Shown: positions 10,368-21,658 of the stretch, piece after piece
Numbering within the stretch: the stretch's first letter is position 1
How the letters are laid out: each line of letters opens with the position of its first letter
DNA from: Lentisphaerae bacterium ADurb.Bin082
GTDB lineage: Bacteria > Verrucomicrobiota > Lentisphaeria > Oligosphaerales > Oligosphaeraceae
Assembly (NCBI GenBank): GCA_002070945.1
Contig: MWEG01000120.1
Span: 1-40,434 of the forward strand
Reading direction: 5' to 3'
DNA: 40,434 nucleotides
The notes under the pieces: generated by a model
Database searches by the model: none
Told to the model about the DNA's origin: nothing
Seen by the model: only the letters and a program-made list of their open reading frames with translations
Made by a program: the position numbers and the translations under genes

Positions 10368-10784
10368 ATGAAAAGCTATCGCCAGGAACTATGGTTCGAA
10401 AGCCCAAAGCGGCGTGAAATCATCCATATCCAGCCTCAGATCGAAGCCTGCCTGCAAGCTTCCGGCATCCAAGAAGGCCTGCTGCTCTGCAACGCCATGC
10501 ATATCACGGCTTCTGTCTTCATCAATGACAACGAAGGCGGACTGCACCAGGATTTCGAAGCCTGGCTGGAAAAGCTGGCGCCGGAAAAGCCCTACAGCCA
10601 ATACCGCCACAACGGCTTTGAAGACAACGGCGACGCTCACCTGAAACGAACGATCATGGGCAGAGAAGTCGTCGTGGCCGTCACCAAAGGACGCCTCGAC
10701 CTAGGCCCCTGGGAGCAAATCTTCTACTACGAACTCGATGGCAAGCGGCGCAAGCGCGTCCTCGTCAAAATCATCGGCGAATAA
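10368..10784 (+). CDS. YjbQ/UPF0047 family protein (secondary thiamine-phosphate synthase family)
   Basis: A 138-aa protein matching the whole UPF0047 family: [14 protein letters not shown], the H/E/N cluster [15 protein letters not shown], and [18 protein letters not shown] near the end. Members have weak thiamine-phosphate synthase activity, but their main physiological role is unsettled. I used the ATG at 10368, which gives the family-length protein; the longer frame from 10326 lies inside the previous gene. It starts five bases after the 602-aa membrane protein gene, so it is probably co-translated with it. A GC-rich hairpin follows at 10818-10844. Confidence 0.9.
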   Translation: MKSYRQELWFESPKRREIIHIQPQIEACLQASGIQEGLLLCNAMHITASVFINDNEGGLHQDFEAWLEKLAPEKPYSQYRHNGFEDNGDAHLKRTIMGREVVVAVTKGRLDLGPWEQIFYYELDGKRRKRVLVKIIGE

Positions 10785-10817
10785 ACATCGACGACGCGAG
10801 CAAGAACTCCCCGCCTG

Positions 10818-10844
10818 AACGCCAAGCCTGCCAGGCACGGCGTT
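10818..10844. other. Nested inverted repeat after the YjbQ gene
   Basis: An outer stem AACGCC/GGCGTT encloses an inner stem GCCT/AGGC. There is no T-run after it, so it is not a standard intrinsic terminator, but it lies 34 bp after the YjbQ stop and may end or stabilise that transcript. Confidence 0.35.
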
Positions 10845-10998
10845 GCGCCTGGCCTGGCTGGCTGCGCCCCAGATCGTTGGCGAAAAAACCTCCTGCCGCC
10901 GCAGCGGTCAATGGATATGCGGCAAATCAGCATTATATTGCTTCTTTGTTTTGATTCCGTCAAAAAACACTTCAAGCTACCTAAGCGAAGGGAATTTC

Positions 10999-11568
10999 AT
11001 GCACGAATCCGTTGTCCTCCAGCACTTGTCTGACACTGGCGCTCTTCTGGAAGGCCACTTTCTTCTGCGGAGCGGTCTTCACAGCGACCGTTATTTTCAG
11101 GCCGCACTGGTTTTGCAGCACACGGTCATTGCCGCCAAGCTGTGCGCCGCCATGGCCAAGGCATGGGAAGACCAGGACATCGAAACCGTCATTTCGCCCG
11201 CCATCGGCGGCATCGTGGTCGGCCAGGAAATCGGCCGCAGCCTCGGTGTCAGAGCCATCTTTGCGGAAAAAGACGAAGAGTCCAACCTCCACCTCCGCCG
11301 CGGTTTCACCCTGAAGCCAGGGGAACGTGTCCTGATCGCCGAAGATGTCATCACCAAGGGCGGCCGCGTCCAGCAAACCATCGACCTGGTCCGCGCCTAT
11401 AGCGCCATCCCGGTCGGCATCGCCGTCATGGTCGACCGCAGCGCAGGAGGGGTCGACTTAGGAGTCCCCCTCAAAAGCCTGATCGAACTCAACCTCCCGA
11501 CCTTCGAGCCAGCCCAATGCCCCCTCTGTCAAAAAGGCGTCCCCATCGACAAGCCCGGCTCCAAATAA
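10999..11568 (+). CDS. pyrE: Orotate phosphoribosyltransferase
   Basis: A 189-aa protein that joins orotate to PRPP to give orotidine 5'-phosphate in pyrimidine synthesis. The 13-residue PRPP-binding motif is VLIAEDVITKGG (111-122). The orotate-side parts are LLRSGLHSDRYFQ and PAIGGIVVGQEIGR, with the flexible-loop region FAEKDEESNLHLRRGF. A C-terminal CPLCQKG is common in the PyrE type of bacteria that lack a PyrF fusion. The ATG at 10999 is used: it follows a purine-rich GAAGGGAA, and the longer frame from 10843 has no family match. Between this gene and YjbQ lie 214 bp that turn AT-rich (TATATTG near 10935) and probably carry its promoter. Confidence 0.93.
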   Translation: MHESVVLQHLSDTGALLEGHFLLRSGLHSDRYFQAALVLQHTVIAAKLCAAMAKAWEDQDIETVISPAIGGIVVGQEIGRSLGVRAIFAEKDEESNLHLRRGFTLKPGERVLIAEDVITKGGRVQQTIDLVRAYSAIPVGIAVMVDRSAGGVDLGVPLKSLIELNLPTFEPAQCPLCQKGVPIDKPGSK

Positions 11569-11711
11569 ATCATGCCGCCGAACCGCCCCCGCAACCGGAA
11601 CGTCGCCGCCGCAGAACCGCGCAGCGCCGCTCTGGTTAGACGCCGTCCCCCCGCGACGGCTGGCCGCCAGACCGGCGCCGAAAAGAGTTCCCAACCACCA
11701 AAAGTCATCTC

Positions 11712-14648
<2,937 letters not shown>

Positions 14649-14673
14649 TTCGCCCGCCCCACATCACTTCATC

Positions 14674-15432
14674 ATGATCACCACTTCCCTGCATAATCAC
14701 AGCACCTGGAGCGACGGCGGCGCTGACGTCGCCACTATGGCCCTCGCCGCCAAAACAGCTGGCCTCAAGACCTTCGGCATCAGCGACCATTGGGTCATGC
14801 TCCCGGAAAACCGCCCCTTTGACATTGAATGGAGCATCCACCCAGAACGCCTGGGCTGCTATTTCCAGGAATGCCTCGAAGTCAAAAAACAGGTCGAAAC
14901 CGAGCGTTTCACCATGCGCATCGGCGTGGAAGTCGACTTCTTCCCGGAAAATTGGCAGGAAAACATGGCCCATCTGGCGAATTACCCGCTTGACTACACC
15001 ATTGGCGCCATCCACAACCTGGATGGGTTTCCGGTTGACAGCTCCCCAGAGCCATGGCAGGCACTGGGACAAGACGGCATCAACGATGTCTGGCGCAAAT
15101 ACTGGCTGCGGCTCAAAGCCCTGGCCGAAACCAAGGCGTTCACTATCATCGCTCACTTTGACCTGCCCAAGAAATTCGGCTTCCGTCCCACTGTTGATCT
15201 AGATAGCGAGATTACGGCGGCGCTGCAAGCCGTCCGCACCTCCGGCGCCCAGCTGGAGCTGAACACTGCCGGCTGGTCCAAGCCGTGCGCTGAACCCTAC
15301 CCGTCGCCAAGCCTGCTCAAACGCGCCTTGGCCCTTGGCATTCCAATCTTGGTCACGGCTGACGCCCACGCCCCCAAACACGTCAACCGAGATTTCGACA
15401 AAGCCGCCCAGCTGCTGGACAGCCTGGCTTGA
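14674..15432 (+). CDS. PHP-family histidinol-phosphatase (HisK/HisJ type)
   Basis: A 252-aa PHP-domain phosphoesterase. The metal ligands are visible: HNHSTWSDG at residues 7-15, GISDHW, the central Glu in RIGVEVDFFP, the His of GAIHNLDGF, the late His of IIAHFDLPKKFG, and the terminal TADAHAPKHV. The order and the IIAHFDLPKKFG block are typical of histidinol-phosphatase, which removes phosphate from L-histidinol phosphate in histidine synthesis. Related PHP enzymes act on other phosphates and no other his gene is nearby, so the substrate is assigned by family only. The ATG follows the secA stop by 25 bases. Confidence 0.83.
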   Translation: MITTSLHNHSTWSDGGADVATMALAAKTAGLKTFGISDHWVMLPENRPFDIEWSIHPERLGCYFQECLEVKKQVETERFTMRIGVEVDFFPENWQENMAHLANYPLDYTIGAIHNLDGFPVDSSPEPWQALGQDGINDVWRKYWLRLKALAETKAFTIIAHFDLPKKFGFRPTVDLDSEITAALQAVRTSGAQLELNTAGWSKPCAEPYPSPSLLKRALALGIPILVTADAHAPKHVNRDFDKAAQLLDSLA

Positions 15433-15504
15433 ACACAGGCAACGCCTTCGCAAACACGGCCTAAACATGCGCAACGTCTAGACAGGAGAGAGATTTCCGT
15501 TTCC

Positions 15505-15846
15505 ATGACCTATGCAGCGCCCCGAAAATGCTCTGTCATCATCGTGCTGCCGGCCAAAATCGTCCGTTCCGCCTGGCAACGCGCACCTGGCCCGCGCCTG
15601 CGCCTCGGCGTAGCCATGCTGCTGCTCAATTTCCCCTTTGGCTATGGCTGCCTGCTGCTGGGCAGCATGGCTGCCGCCGCCACCCAGAACAGCCGCTGGC
15701 TCTTCTTAGGCACGGCCGGCTACGCGCTCTCCTGGCTGATGCTGGCAGGAGGAACCGCCTTAGTCGGCTATGAAGCCAAAGACACCTTGTTCAAAAATTT
15801 TCGCCGCAAATGGGCGGCCTGGCAAAAACTCAACCAACGCCGCTGA
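15505..15846 (+). CDS. Small membrane protein, unknown function
   Basis: A 113-aa basic protein with two hydrophobic helices at about residues 32-60 (LRLGVAMLLLNFPFGYGCLLLG) and 66-90 (RWLFLGTAGYALSWLMLAGG). The first turn is typical of a hairpin inserted in the inner membrane. The ends are Arg/Lys-rich. I do not recognise a family. AGGAGAGAG lies about 12 bases before the ATG, a little far but usable. It is the first of a tight run (this gene, the HELCH protein, the 118-aa protein, the UvrD-like helicase). Confidence 0.6.
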   Translation: MTYAAPRKCSVIIVLPAKIVRSAWQRAPGPRLRLGVAMLLLNFPFGYGCLLLGSMAAAATQNSRWLFLGTAGYALSWLMLAGGTALVGYEAKDTLFKNFRRKWAAWQKLNQRR

Positions 15847-15885
15847 CTTGCCCTTAAACCATAAAGTGCCCACCCTTTGCATGCC

Positions 15886-16812
15886 ATGATGCCTGACGAC
15901 CTGCTCGAACGCGCCAGCCAGGAAGACCTGGAAGCGCTGGCGCAGCTTGATGCCAATGGCTTCATCTGCGGTCGAGACGAAGACGCCGTCGCGTTCACGG
16001 AACGCCTGCGACGGCTGCGCCACAACATCGCCAACATGGAGCAGGCGTTGACCGAGCAAGGCACGTTCACCATCGAAGACCTCACCGTCTCTGCACAGGA
16101 ACGCATTCCCCAGGAACTCTTTCTCGAAGTCGCCAGCCACTGCCAGGAACTCTACAGCTTCCAGATCAACTGGGTGCCAGGATTCTTCATCAACCCGAAA
16201 GCCAGCCTCCTGTTCGGTGGCTGCGCGTATTACTTCTACCCCGACTTCTTCGCCCTCTTCATCATCCGCAAAACCTTCCGCGACCGCGACCGCTGGCTCA
16301 TCTACCGCCGCCAAGAACTGCTGGCCCATGAACTCTGCCACGTCGCCAGAATCGGCCTGGAAAGCATGGACTATGAGGAAACCTTCGCCTACCAAACCGC
16401 GACGAGCTCGTTCCGACGATTCGCTGGCGGACTGTTCAGGCGGCAACACGACTCCTTGATGTTCCTGGGCGCAGCCATGCTTATCCTCGCCGGCCAGCTC
16501 ATCCGCACCTTCTGGCTCCCAAACCTGCCAGTCTGGCTGCTATGGACTGCCATGGCCGCCGTCGTCGCAAGGCTTGTAACCCAACACCGAACCGCCTGCC
16601 AACGCCTCGGCGACGCCATGGCCTCTGCACAGACCGTCTTCGGCGACCAGGCTCAGTCCGTCCTCTTCCGCTGCACTGACCAGGAAATCCGCGACCTGGC
16701 CCGCCTGCCCCACGACTCAGTCCAGACTTGGATCAATCGCCAATGCGAGCAGCGCTTGCGCTGGAAAATCATCTGTCACCGTTTTCTACAACCAGCGAAC
16801 ACACCACTATGA
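15886..16812 (+). CDS. Membrane protein with a zinc-metallopeptidase-like HELCH motif
   Basis: A 308-aa protein of no family I can name. The N-terminal half is soluble. HELCH at 148-152 fits the HExxH zinc/catalytic motif, and the downstream acidic ESMDYEETFAYQTA could give the third ligand, as in gluzincins. Two transmembrane helices follow (about residues 185-208 and 212-235, LMFLGAAMLILAGQLI and LPVWLLWTAMAAVVARLV), then a soluble tail. This suggests a membrane-bound peptidase with a cytoplasmic active site, but no substrate is implied. Two adjacent ATGs (15886, 15889) are possible starts; the TTG at 15877 is less likely. Its stop overlaps the next start by ATGA. Confidence 0.65.
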   Translation: MMPDDLLERASQEDLEALAQLDANGFICGRDEDAVAFTERLRRLRHNIANMEQALTEQGTFTIEDLTVSAQERIPQELFLEVASHCQELYSFQINWVPGFFINPKASLLFGGCAYYFYPDFFALFIIRKTFRDRDRWLIYRRQELLAHELCHVARIGLESMDYEETFAYQTATSSFRRFAGGLFRRQHDSLMFLGAAMLILAGQLIRTFWLPNLPVWLLWTAMAAVVARLVTQHRTACQRLGDAMASAQTVFGDQAQSVLFRCTDQEIRDLARLPHDSVQTWINRQCEQRLRWKIICHRFLQPANTPL

Positions 16813-17165
16813 GATTCCGTTTTCGCTCCACTCCGCTCGGCTCATGGCTCGCCGGCATCATCGGCCGACTGGTCGGCGACTGGTTATATTTTCCCAACCG
16901 GCACTACGACCGTCCCCAGCCAATCTATGGGCCGGCGCAAGCCATGCGCGCGCAAAACAAACCCCTCGAAGCTATGGAATACCTGAACAACCTATCCAAA
17001 CAATACCCCGACCTCGCCCGACCATATATTGAAATGATGGACATCGCTGACCGCGATCTACACGACCGTCCAACCCTCGAAGCCATCTATCGCCAAGGCT
17101 GCAAAACCGTCCGCGGCGAGGAAAGAAAAGCCCTTGACCAAGCCTACGATGAAATGACCCGGTGA
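16809..17165 (+). CDS. Small protein with a TPR-like helical part, unknown function
   Basis: A 118-aa protein starting MRFRFRSTPLGSWLAGIIG. The first 20 residues are basic and then hydrophobic, enough for membrane attachment but not a clear signal peptide. The segment APAMRAQ.. to ..YPDLARPYIEMMDIA (about residues 40-85) has the spacing of one or two tetratricopeptide-like helix pairs (alternating Ala/Leu/Tyr). I could not place it in a family. Its start overlaps the stop of the HELCH membrane protein gene by four bases, so the two are almost certainly made together and may act together. Confidence 0.6.
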   Translation: MRFRFRSTPLGSWLAGIIGRLVGDWLYFPNRHYDRPQPIYGPAQAMRAQNKPLEAMEYLNNLSKQYPDLARPYIEMMDIADRDLHDRPTLEAIYRQGCKTVRGEERKALDQAYDEMTR

Positions 17166-17203
17166 ACCGCAGCCGGTCAAACCAGCTCCCGACTTGAGAC
17201 GAT

Positions 17204-19147
17204 ATGAACATCCCTACTGACGATATCCTGAAAAACTTGACCGAAGACCAACTGAGCGCCGTCACCCATCTTGACGGGCCGATGCTGGTCGTGGCCGGCG
17301 CCGGCTCAGGCAAGACGCGCGTTGTCACCCGCCGCATCGCCTACCTGATCTCGCAGCGCATCTGGCCCAGCCAAATCCTGGCCATGACCTTCACTAACCG
17401 CGCTGCGCGGGAAATGCAGGAACGCATCGGGCGCTTAGTCGGAGAAGCCCCCCGGAACGTCGGCACCTTCCATAGCTGCTGCGCACGCTTCCTGAGACAA
17501 TACATCGAAGCACTGGACGACGGCCGCACTAAGGACTACATCATCTTCGACACCGACGACCAGAAAGCCCTGCTCAAACAATGCCTGAATGACCACCCCG
17601 CCACCACTGGGCTCTCGCCCGGCTTCATCGCCGAGCTGATCAGTCGCGCCAAAAGCTCATGCCTCACCCCGCAGGAAATCATGACTCAAGAGGCCTGGGA
17701 CAACGCCGAGGCCATCCATGAAGTCTGCCAAGCCTACGAAAATCGGCTCCGAACCCAAAACGCCGTCGACTTCGACGATCTTCTCCTCCTAGTGGCGCGC
17801 CTGCTCCGGGAACGCCCAGCCATCCGCGAAATCATCCACAACCATTTCCGCTACCTGCTGGTTGACGAATACCAGGACACCAACCACCTGCAATACGAAC
17901 TGCTCAAACTGCTGGTCAATCCGGCCAACAACAACATCCACGCCACCGGTGACCCTGATCAGTGCATCTATTCCTGGCGCGGAGCTGACTACAGCAACAT
18001 CATGAATTTCGAGAAAGATTTCCCTAATGCCGTCATCGTGCGCCTGGAAAAAAATTTCCGTTCCAGTGAGCATATCCTGAATGTCGCCAGCACCTTGATC
18101 AGCAACAACCTCAACCGGATTGACAAGACGCTCGTTCCTGCTGTCCCGACTGAAAACCCTCAAAAAGTCCGCCTGGTCACGGTCGGCTCTGACCGTGACG
18201 AGGGCTTGTGGATCGCCCGCCGCATCAGGACCTTGTACCTGAATGGCAACCCCTATCGAACCATGGCCGTCTTCTACCGTACCAACCGGCAGTCCCGAAC
18301 CCTGGAAGAAGCCCTGGTGCGAGCCAGCATCCCCTACCAAATCATCGGCGGGTTGCGCTTCTACGCCCGCCTGAAAGTCAATCCCGCCGATCGCATCAGC
18401 CTCGAGCGCGTCGCCGCCTACCGGGGCGGCGTCGGCCCCAAGACCCTCGCCGCTATCGAACAATGCGCCCGCGAACAGGGCATGGCGGCCTTCACCCTGC
18501 TCTGCCAACACGATTTTGCCCAACGCTGGAAGAAAAAAGGCGCTAAGGTGCTTGACTTCGCCAACTGGTGCCGCCAGCTGAACGACCTGCCCTGCGCACC
18601 AGTCGGCCATGCTGTCGCTGCTGTCCATGACTTCGCCGACTTCACCCACCATGCGTATGACCGCGACGGCACTCCCGAAGCCCGCTTGGAAAACCTCCAG
18701 GAAATGCTCACCAACGCCGTCCATTACGAACGCGACCACGAAGAGGCCGGGCTGAATGAATTTCTCCAGGAAGTCGCCCTCGTGGCTGATGTCGACGCCC
18801 ACGACCCTGACCGCGACACTGTAGTCCTGATGACCTTGCATTGCGCCAAGGGCCTCGAATTCCCCTACGTCTTCATCGCTGGCGTCGAGGAAGACTTCCT
18901 GCCGCATGCCAACACCATCGCCGACCCCGACCAAATCGAGGAGGAACGACGGCTGTTCTTCGTCGGCATCACCCGCGGTCGCGAAGAAGTCGCCCTGCTC
19001 AATGCCCGCGCCCGCGCCAACTGGGATGGCGACTGGAGCCGCCAGCCAAGCCGATTTATCCGTGAACTGCCGATGGAGGACATCGTCCGAACGGACTTTA
19101 ACCTCAACAACCCGACCCTGCCCCGGTCGACCTTCCGGAGATGGTGA
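17204..19147 (+). CDS. UvrD/PcrA-type superfamily 1 DNA helicase
   Basis: A 647-aa 3'-5' helicase with all SF1A motifs in order: Q-motif LTEDQLSAV, Walker A GAGSGKTR (about 32-39), Ia MTFTNRAAREM, II VDEYQDTN, III GDPDQCIYSWRGA, IV VRLEKNFRSS, V TLHCAKGLEFPYVFIAG and VI EERRLFFVGITRGRE. The family unwinds DNA in excision and mismatch repair and removes proteins from DNA. It is shorter than the usual 720-730 aa and lacks the C-terminal Tudor-like tail of PcrA, so PcrA, UvrD and Rep cannot be separated with confidence. It follows the 118-aa gene by 38 bases. Confidence 0.92.
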   Translation: MNIPTDDILKNLTEDQLSAVTHLDGPMLVVAGAGSGKTRVVTRRIAYLISQRIWPSQILAMTFTNRAAREMQERIGRLVGEAPRNVGTFHSCCARFLRQYIEALDDGRTKDYIIFDTDDQKALLKQCLNDHPATTGLSPGFIAELISRAKSSCLTPQEIMTQEAWDNAEAIHEVCQAYENRLRTQNAVDFDDLLLLVARLLRERPAIREIIHNHFRYLLVDEYQDTNHLQYELLKLLVNPANNNIHATGDPDQCIYSWRGADYSNIMNFEKDFPNAVIVRLEKNFRSSEHILNVASTLISNNLNRIDKTLVPAVPTENPQKVRLVTVGSDRDEGLWIARRIRTLYLNGNPYRTMAVFYRTNRQSRTLEEALVRASIPYQIIGGLRFYARLKVNPADRISLERVAAYRGGVGPKTLAAIEQCAREQGMAAFTLLCQHDFAQRWKKKGAKVLDFANWCRQLNDLPCAPVGHAVAAVHDFADFTHHAYDRDGTPEARLENLQEMLTNAVHYERDHEEAGLNEFLQEVALVADVDAHDPDRDTVVLMTLHCAKGLEFPYVFIAGVEEDFLPHANTIADPDQIEEERRLFFVGITRGREEVALLNARARANWDGDWSRQPSRFIRELPMEDIVRTDFNLNNPTLPRSTFRRW

Positions 19148-19234
19148 AAGCGCCGCAGCAAGACCGCCGGAAGCACCACAGCAAGTTCGATTCTGCCCAC
19201 TTCTGCGCCTTCGCTTTTCTCTTCCGCCGTGCGT

Positions 19235-20377
19235 ATGCCATCACCCTCGGAGCCTGATCTGTCTTCCCACTCAGACAACCTTGAAAATCCGGCTTATCTG
19301 CGCGAGCAGATCATCACCTACCTTGGCAACAAGCGGGCGCTGCTGCCGTTTCTAGGCCGCGCAATCAACATGGTCAAGCAACGCCTGGGCAAAAGCCGCC
19401 TGTACTGCGCTGATCTGTTCAGCGGCTCCGGCATCGTGGCCCGCTTCCTGAAACGCGATTCCGACTTCCTGGTCGCTAACGACCTCGAACTCTACAGCGA
19501 AATCACCAACCGCTGCTACCTGAGCAACAAAAGCGACATTGACCAGGACGAGCTGCTGCACTGGCACAAACGCATCCTGGCGGGCATGGCTGCGGACCCG
19601 TCGCCCGGACTGATCACGCGCCTGTATGCGCCCCAAAACGACGACAAAATCGAACCGGGCGAGCGCGTCTTCTATTCCCGCCGCAACGCCCTTTTCCTTG
19701 ATGCCGCCCGCCGCCAAATCGCCCTCCTGCCGAAATCCTGGCAAGCACTCTTCCTGGCACCGCTGCTGGCAGAGGCGTCCGTGAAAGCCAACACCGCCGG
19801 CGTCTTCAAGGGATTCTACAAAAACCGGCAGGGCGTCGGCCAGTTTGGCGGACATGGCCGCCATGCGCTGACCCGCATTCTCGGCGCCATCACCTTGCCC
19901 TTGCCAGTCCTGTCCAACTTTAGCAGCCAGGCGCTGGTCACCCGCCGCGACGCCAATGACTTCTTCCCCTATCCCGGACTGCCAGAACTTGACCTGTGCT
20001 ATCTTGATCCACCCTATAACCAGCACCCGTATGGCTCCAACTACTTTATGCTCAACCTGCTAGCTGATTACCAAGAGCCGGAGTCCATCAGCCCAGTGTC
20101 CGGCATCCCGAAAAACTGGAACCGCAGCTGCTACAATCAGCCCAAACTGGCAGAACCAGCCCTGCTTGACCTCATTCAGCGCTGCCCAGCCAAATTCATC
20201 CTGATATCCTACAACTCCGAGGGCTTCATCCACCCGCAGAGCTTCGCGGCAGAACTAAAACGGCTTGGCCGCTTGGAAATACTGGAAACAACCTATAACA
20301 CCTTCCGCGGCAGCCGTAACCTCCGCAATCGCAACCTGCACGTAAAGGAATTTCTCTTCCTCCTGGAAAAAGCATAG
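19235..20377 (+). CDS. D12-class DNA adenine N6-methyltransferase
   Basis: A 380-aa S-adenosylmethionine-dependent methyltransferase. Motif X is ITYLGNKRALLPFL (about 27-40), motif I is ADLFSGSGIVARFL (59-72), and the catalytic DPPYN is at 258-262 (LCYLDPPYNQHPYG). The order X-I-IV is that of the alpha (Dam/FokI-type) group. It would methylate adenine at a specific site, which is not predictable here. Base composition matches the GC-rich block before it rather than the AT-rich methyltransferase behind it. It is convergent with the C5-methyltransferase gene, 90 bp away. ATG 19235 is preferred to GTG 19229. It may be an orphan methylase or an older part of a restriction locus. Confidence 0.87.
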   Translation: MPSPSEPDLSSHSDNLENPAYLREQIITYLGNKRALLPFLGRAINMVKQRLGKSRLYCADLFSGSGIVARFLKRDSDFLVANDLELYSEITNRCYLSNKSDIDQDELLHWHKRILAGMAADPSPGLITRLYAPQNDDKIEPGERVFYSRRNALFLDAARRQIALLPKSWQALFLAPLLAEASVKANTAGVFKGFYKNRQGVGQFGGHGRHALTRILGAITLPLPVLSNFSSQALVTRRDANDFFPYPGLPELDLCYLDPPYNQHPYGSNYFMLNLLADYQEPESISPVSGIPKNWNRSCYNQPKLAEPALLDLIQRCPAKFILISYNSEGFIHPQSFAAELKRLGRLEILETTYNTFRGSRNLRNRNLHVKEFLFLLEKA

Positions 20378-20467
20378 TTGGCACCCTAGGCAATGTCTGC
20401 TCAATAATATATAAATGCCAGTATAGCCCCATTTAATTGAGATGTTTCATCCTGTCTTCATTTTTTT

Positions 20468-21658
20468 TCAATAGCGCTTATAAATTGAACGATATATAGC
20501 ACATGCCATTTCGTATGCCAACACAGGGGGAACAGCATTTCCGCATTGAGTAAATTGCCGTGCCACTGGTCCCGTAAATTCATAGTAATCTGGAAATGTT
20601 TGCAAGCGAGCGCATTCCCTGACAGACATCGTCCGCGGAATAAACGGGTGCAAATGGGATCTTCCCCCGCCTCCAGTTCCCCCCGCAATTATTGTTTTAG
20701 ACGGGACGAAAGGGTCCAACCTATCAACCCTCCCCAGTTTGTCGCGTTTCCCAAATTTTAGAATCATATAGCGATTGATTGATTGTGCATTATGTTTTCT
20801 TGTTTGGTGATTAGGCAAACCATTTACATTTTCTTTAAACACGCACCCTGCAGGCAAATGAAATAATTGAATTGGAGGATATTCAAAGTGTCCTATCCTG
20901 CTACCTACGATTATAGTGCGCATTCTTCTTTGAGGAACCCCATAATCTGCAGCATTGACGACTTGGGGAGGAGTTACGTCATATCCATGATTTTTAAGTA
21001 TTGCACATGCGTTGGCCGCTTGCTCACCTCCATCTATTGAAATAAGCCCATCAACATTTTCAATCAAAAATGTTGATGGTAGAAAATGACAGATTACCTC
21101 AATATAACAAAAAAGTAAATTCCCCAATTTAGCGTGGTTAAATCCAGTTCTCTTGAAATTCTCGCCGGATTTATTGAATCTTTGGTTGGCAGCTACACTA
21201 AACGATTGGCATGGTGGGCCTCCGTGGAATACGCCTGAGAAGTTTCGAGAAACGCCAATAGATTCTAACTGACGAATAACCTCCTGAGGTTTTGACATAT
21301 CGCCTTCGAAATTGGGTGGGCCAATGATCACTTTATGTCCATTTTTGCGCAAGGTATCACAAAACATGGGCACATTTTCTACAGCGGCAATAGTCTTAAA
21401 TCCCGCGCATTCAAAACCAATATCCAACCCACCGGCACCAGAAAAGAAACTAACACAGGGGATTTCCCGTGCAACCTTTGGACGCTTACAGACAGGAATA
21501 AAAACCGGCAATTTATCTAATAGCTCTCTCTCTGTTTCATCATAATAAACCAATGAATCGTAGGTGAGACCCATCTGATTTAATTTATCTGAAAGAGGAA
21601 TATTCTTTGCTAAACAGTATTCAATGATTTCTTTTTGTTTAGTGTATGAAAGTATCAT
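20468..21658 (-). CDS. DNA cytosine-5 methyltransferase
   Basis: A 396-aa enzyme with the full C5 motif series: motif I FFSGAGGLDIGFE (71-83), motif IV GGPPCQSFS with the catalytic Cys150, motif VI IENVDGL (199-205), motif VIII QRRMRTIIVG, and motif X CGNAVPPVLAYE near the end. An N-terminal extension of about 65 residues precedes motif I. The target-recognition part between VIII and IX is short. It methylates cytosine C5 in a specific site and so protects DNA from the linked nuclease. Its ATG overlaps the stop of the HNH gene by four bases. Composition is clearly more AT-rich than the flanking block, which suggests transfer. Confidence 0.94.
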   Translation of the reverse strand: MILSYTKQKEIIEYCLAKNIPLSDKLNQMGLTYDSLVYYDETERELLDKLPVFIPVCKRPKVAREIPCVSFFSGAGGLDIGFECAGFKTIAAVENVPMFCDTLRKNGHKVIIGPPNFEGDMSKPQEVIRQLESIGVSRNFSGVFHGGPPCQSFSVAANQRFNKSGENFKRTGFNHAKLGNLLFCYIEVICHFLPSTFLIENVDGLISIDGGEQAANACAILKNHGYDVTPPQVVNAADYGVPQRRMRTIIVGSRIGHFEYPPIQLFHLPAGCVFKENVNGLPNHQTRKHNAQSINRYMILKFGKRDKLGRVDRLDPFVPSKTIIAGGTGGGGRSHLHPFIPRTMSVRECARLQTFPDYYEFTGPVARQFTQCGNAVPPVLAYEMACAIYRSIYKRY

